From Primulina eburnea (Eukaryota > Streptophyta > Magnoliopsida > Lamiales > Gesneriaceae), in NCBI RefSeq assembly GCF_022965805.1, contig NC_133108.1, forward strand, positions 44,834,051 to 44,898,050: a DNA stretch of 64,000 nt, written 5' to 3'. The notes below the pieces were generated by a model that did not search any database, was not told where the DNA came from, and saw only the letters and a program-made list of their open reading frames with translations. Shown here piece after piece: positions 60,101 through 64,000 of the stretch. Position 1 is the stretch's first letter, and the number at the start of each line of letters is the position of its first letter. Position numbers and translations under genes: made by a program.

Positions 60101-60743
60101 AACATTGGCCTAAATAAAAAAAATATTATACGTTGAGAGCATTTGGGAAAAAAAAAATTGAACGTTATCTTAATACCTAGACTCGAATGGCAATAGAAAG
60201 TGACGTTTTTAATTTGATAAATTAGCAAAAAGCAGAGGTGTAACCCAAGTCAAATAAATGTTTTCTTTAGTCACTGGCCGAAAGAAGAAAAGCCGACCAC
60301 CATTACTAATTTATTTTGTTTTAATCGATATAATACAATAGAATAATATTATAATATATATTAATTTTTTGACTACATGGATTATATAAATGACAACATA
60401 ACCAAAGGAGTAGATTGTGGTATTATAGTATATTTCACGATTGATAATTACTTGCATGACATCAGTTATCCTAACATATTTTTTGATCAAGGAAAAAAAA
60501 AATAAAATTGCAAAAAAAAATATTATAGCAGGAAGAAAAAATTAAAATTGCTTTGAACTAGTGCTATTTCTTTTATACATATTATAATTACTATTTTTAT
60601 TTTATATTCCATCAAATAAAAAATCGCATCCCAAAATTATTATTGTATCCACACACACACAAGCACAATTTTACGGGTACGGTCACATTAATTATTGCTC
60701 CAGTCTCCATATATATATATATATATAAACACACACACACACA

Positions 60744-60750
60744 TATAAAG
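60744..60750 (+). promoter_or_regulatory. Candidate TATA box of the CLE gene
   Basis: TATAAAG follows a CA repeat about 195 bases before the uORF ATG and 250 before the main ATG. A pyrimidine-rich leader (CTTCTTCTCCCTCCTCG) begins about 95 bases on. Confidence 0.4.
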
Positions 60751-60938
60751 TTGTACATTTAATTGCATTATATATCGAAATTTAGTCCAAAAATCGCGTA
60801 TGGAATTTCAAACCCTACTTTACATCCCACCACTTTTTCTGAAGCTTCTTCTCCCTCCTCGCTCCCTTTTCTTTTCTTCTCCATTCTGAAAAAATTCTCC
60901 TTCATTGCTTTTGAGGTGCGTGCATTCGCATCTGGTTA

Positions 60939-61010
60939 ATGGATATTGATCTCATCTGGACTTCTGGGGGGGTGGCTTCTTATTCCGATTTGCATGGCAA
61001 CAATTTTTGA
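60939..61010 (+). other. Upstream ORF overlapping the CLE start codon
   Basis: An ATG at 60939 opens a 23-codon frame (MDIDLIWTSGGVAS...) that ends at TGA 61008-61010, 17 bases past the A of the main ATG at 60994 and in another frame. Ribosomes starting here would pass over the CLE start. Both ATGs have T at -3 and G at +4, so neither context is clearly stronger. Confidence 0.6.
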
Positions 61011-61287
61011 AATCCCTGCGACATCCCACCGTTTTTTCATCAAGTTATTGTTCATTCTCTTCATAATTTCCGCAGTTGCATACTCTGCAGCAGATCCAGC
61101 TTCAAATCCCTCGTCGAAAATGGCCACCGATACCCTTTTCTCAGATGTTTCATCCGCTGTTTCCAAAACAACGGAGTTTCACCCGAAAAAGAAGGAGAAT
61201 GCTAAGCAACCAAAAGCTAGGAAAGATGAGTTTGTAGCAGGTGACAAGCATGAAGTTCCAAGTGGGCCGAACCCTATCTCCAATTAA
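60994..61287 (+). CDS. CLE41: TDIF precursor, CLE41/CLE44-type peptide hormone
   Basis: This is the precursor of tracheary element differentiation inhibitory factor, a secreted 12-residue peptide made in phloem. It binds the receptor PXY/TDR, keeps cambial cells dividing and blocks xylem differentiation. The 97-residue protein starts MATIFEIPATSHRFF, like the MAT start of Arabidopsis CLE41 and CLE44. A hydrophobic signal segment (KLLFILFIISAVAYSAA, about residues 17-33) follows, then a variable Lys-rich linker. The last 12 residues are HEVPSGPNPISN, identical to TDIF, directly before the stop. It is a single coding exon. The motif fixes the ligand class; whether the locus is CLE41 or CLE44 is open. 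An overlapping uORF precedes the start. Confidence 0.96.
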   Translation: MATIFEIPATSHRFFIKLLFILFIISAVAYSAADPASNPSSKMATDTLFSDVSSAVSKTTEFHPKKKENAKQPKARKDEFVAGDKHEVPSGPNPISN

Positions 61288-62282
61288 ACAGGTAAAAATT
61301 AGAAAGATTTCTTCACATGAAACTGATAATCCTGCTGCTCATGTGGTCCTGTAATTGGAGGATCAATGGAAGAAATATTTGGAACAAGTTTTTATCATAA
61401 TTTACAGATACTATTAAATTGTTTGTCATCGGTCTTTCTCAGTCGCCATCAAAGTTAATGCTTATAGCTACTTGACCTGGTCCAGAAATTTGTTGGTTTT
61501 TGTTCTCATGGGCACCACTGTATAGAATTGAAGAAGAGACACCCCATATTAATTATATATATGATATTCGTATGTAATGATATTATTATATATGAATCTT
61601 TTGTGATGTTGTTTTATGTAATGACTGAAGTCCAATTATTTGTAATATGTGCAATATTGTTTATAAACTTGTTCAATAATTAATTAATAATATATAATGT
61701 AAATAAATAAAATGGAAGGTGATAGTAGAGAAAAGGGCTGCTGGTGTGTCAGAAATTAATGAATTTAATTGTGGGGAGGAGTCAAATAGTGCCATATTCA
61801 ATCTTTAGTATTTGGACGGACTCAACAATTATTGGAATCGCGTCTTTGTACTTTGCTTTTCTCTCTTAAAACAGCATCCAACTTACATTAAAGCTGATGC
61901 CAAATCTATCATCAATTTCATAATTGTTAGAAAGGAAACAAAACTATCATTGACTCATCATTTCATAATCACGGCCAATCTTTAATAATTTACTTTTGGA
62001 ATATATAAACTTTATAAAATTGAGATAAATTAAGATTGGAAATTACATTTCTATAAATGCATGTGTAATCTTTAATTAGTCCTATCTTCGGATAATATAT
62101 ATTATTGGAGAATTACCTAAAATGATGTCTTACACAAATTTCGTATCTGAATTAAAAAAAAACCCGAAAATAAAGATCTATAGAAAAACAATCCCGATAG
62201 TTATGGACTCTCACTCATACACACTTAAAATAATAAAATAATATATAACATATTATATTTGTAATATGAACCTTAATTTATG

Positions 62283-62286
<4 letters not shown>

Positions 62287-62366
<80 letters not shown>
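62287..62366. repeat. (AT)n microsatellite
   Basis: About 80 bases of uninterrupted AT. Confidence 0.95.
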
Positions 62367-62368
<2 letters not shown>

Positions 62369-62545
62369 GCAGAGGCAAAAGGGTGTAGCATGGTCAGAAA
62401 ACGGGAAAGTGAGAAAATGGGAAGAATTAAATTGAGAAGTTAAAAGGAAGAAGACGTGACAATGTAACTTGAATCATTTCCATATCTTTGTTAACATGTG
62501 AAGGAGAATTTTCTTATCCGTAATAGATATTTGTCGTCTCTGTTG

Positions 62546-62548
<3 letters not shown>

Positions 62549-62638
<90 letters not shown>

Positions 62639-62649
62639 GTGTGTGTGTG
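62549..62649. repeat. (AT)n(GT)n microsatellite
   Basis: About 88 bases of AT followed by a short GT run. Confidence 0.95.
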
Positions 62650-64000
62650 AAACATACGGTCATAATTGGAGTGTGAAGGTTTATGAATGTTATATATGTG
62701 CTAATGACCATTATTAAAAAAATGATTTTTTTCGTCTGGGGAGGGATTTGTTACAATTGGAGTTTGAATCTAAGAACTTGTTCCAAACGTGAAATCTTGA
62801 TGACAATTGACAGATGAGTTCAAGTCATAGTCATTAAGAAATTGTTATAGTTTAATGACTTGATAATTATCGATATAATAATGTTAATGACAACCTCTTC
62901 TTTAGTTTGAAAAGATTGAAATTAATTAGATGCGAAAATTAAATGTATCCGTAGTATGTCAATCATTGAAATCTCCGAATTCTGGCCTGTGAAATTCAAA
63001 ATAAAGTTTGTCCATTGCTATTAATTGGTGGAGCTAATCCAGCTACCTAGTTTGACTGATGAGTCAATGTTGATGAGAAAAAAAAAACTTTTTTTTCTTT
63101 CCTATTGTCCATTGCTATTAATTGACATAGCTAATAGTTTTTTTTTTTTTAATTTTTTACGTTAATTATATTATTCTTATATTATATAATATAACTTCAT
63201 ATATTATATAAAACAAATGATAATTTGTAGATATATTTCGATTTAGTATATATATTGGATATTTAAAAAAAACCCATATACACATTGGATTTAGAGGGGC
63301 TACGAAAGAAGCCTGATTCTAGTGGGCCGGTGTAATATTTGGACAAAACTAGGCTTACACCTGTGGGGAGACCAAGTCAATACCTCGAAGGCGTGTAACC
63401 CCACCTACATAGACATTTCTTACATATTGTCGGTGCCATATGTTTTCAAAGGAAAATGAGATTCGATAATAAGTTTGTTTCTTTGTGATTTGATCTTTTA
63501 TATTATAAATTTGATTCTTAGTTATATATCTTTTATTTTTTTGATAATTTATTCTTTTTTTTTAAATTTAAAATATTGATATAACATTGTACGTACATTG
63601 ATGTCATAACAAAGTTCAAATCGGCTACACGTAGAAAAAAGAGTAAAGTTACAAAAATAATAAAGATAATGAACAAGATTGAAATTTGACAAAATAAGGG
63701 ACCAAAAAATCACAAAAAGAATATGTAACTAATAATGTAGTTTTTCATATGTGTATATAAGCAAGAAAGCCATGAATGGTTGGAGTGGTTCAGGTTTCAA
63801 AGTTCATAATGGAATAATCTCCAAAAATGGCTTATTTATTTTCTATAAATTTGCATGTCAAGTGTGACAAACTAGTATATGATTGAATCATTTCATCTCC
63901 GTCGCATGTAATATTGTTCGTATCATTTGTTAAATGACGTACACTTTCTCATCGTATATATGACTGCTAGTTAATGTAAAACAATCGATTCGTTACAGTA

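Larger units (their letters stand above)
54341..60743. other. Long gene-poor region
   Basis: I found no gene with a family signature in these 6.4 kb. It holds two GTCTCAC repeats. A doubled phrase GGCT(T/A)ATGCCCAATTTTAT lies near 55960 and 56054. A doubled GAATATATATTCTTTCA lies near 58094 and 58127. The frames at 54827-55096, 55957-56304, 56709-56975 and 60016-60228 have low-complexity composition and no recognisable domain. Confidence 0.45.
61288..64000. other. CLE 3' flank and gene-free microsatellite-rich region
   Basis: About 61288-61680 is probably 3' UTR. A CAG|GTAAAA string immediately after the stop, at about 61289-61296, could be a 3' UTR intron donor. Beyond that I see only AT-rich DNA. 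The phrase TGTCCATTGCTATTAATTG is present twice near 63010 and 63105. Confidence 0.4.

Noticed and set aside
62287..62649. Possible CRISPR-like or origin-like array
   Set aside because: These are plain AT dinucleotide microsatellites without spacers, in a plant nuclear context.

Overview
The window is AT-rich nuclear DNA of a flowering plant. The genes have plant-type short exons and introns, a nuclear tRNA-Val, long AT-only microsatellites and several small DNA transposons. The protein set (YUCCA, VAMP72, TDIF-type CLE, RGG-tailed ALBA, nucleostemin-like NSN1) is that of a eudicot. An asterid such as a member of the Lamiales would fit, but I cannot fix the species. I see no bacterial, organellar or viral block.

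Layout: 1-3135 (-) most of an argininosuccinate synthase gene whose 3' end lies outside the window; 4020-4722 (-) a decayed, intronless copy of a WRN-type 3'-5' exonuclease; 7387-7460 (+) tRNA-Val(AAC); 8484-9907 (-) a YUCCA auxin-biosynthesis monooxygenase of the YUC8/9 type; 11356-12346 a PIF/Harbinger-like element; 12-20 kb gene-poor with repeats and a small MITE; 20688-21221 (-) a one-finger C2H2 protein with an EAR tail; 22953-28530 (-) a 14-exon sterol 3-beta-glucosyltransferase (UGT80A2-like); 30111-31870 (-) a Dim1/TXNL4B-type splicing protein; 33763-35264 (+) a conserved plant protein of unknown function; 36186-38418 (+) an ALBA protein with an RGG tail; 38.4-42.3 kb gene-free with old tandem repeats; 42355-44915 (-) VAMP721/722; 45445-46048 a hAT-like fold-back element; 47474-50893 (-) NSN1; 52490-53476 (+) a truncated gene relic; 54115-54340 a tRNA-derived SINE; 54.4-60.7 kb gene-poor; 60994-61287 (+) the precursor of the TDIF peptide (CLE41/44); then microsatellite-rich DNA to the end.

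The genes are independent single-copy loci and not a pathway cluster. They cover arginine synthesis, auxin synthesis, steryl glucoside synthesis, splicing, RNA binding, secretion, 60S ribosome assembly and vascular stem-cell signalling. I found no convincing new biological system. The points most worth following are the TDIF gene, whose start codon lies inside an overlapping upstream ORF; four single-base departures from expected splice sites or frame in otherwise intact genes (two in ASS, one in UGT80A2, one in TXNL4B); a dispersed GTCTCAC repeat family with at least nine copies; and the fold-back hAT element with a perfect target-site duplication.

Exon coordinates were read by hand from splice signals, reading phase and remembered family sequence, so individual borders may be off by a few bases. 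Every multi-exon CDS was checked for phase.
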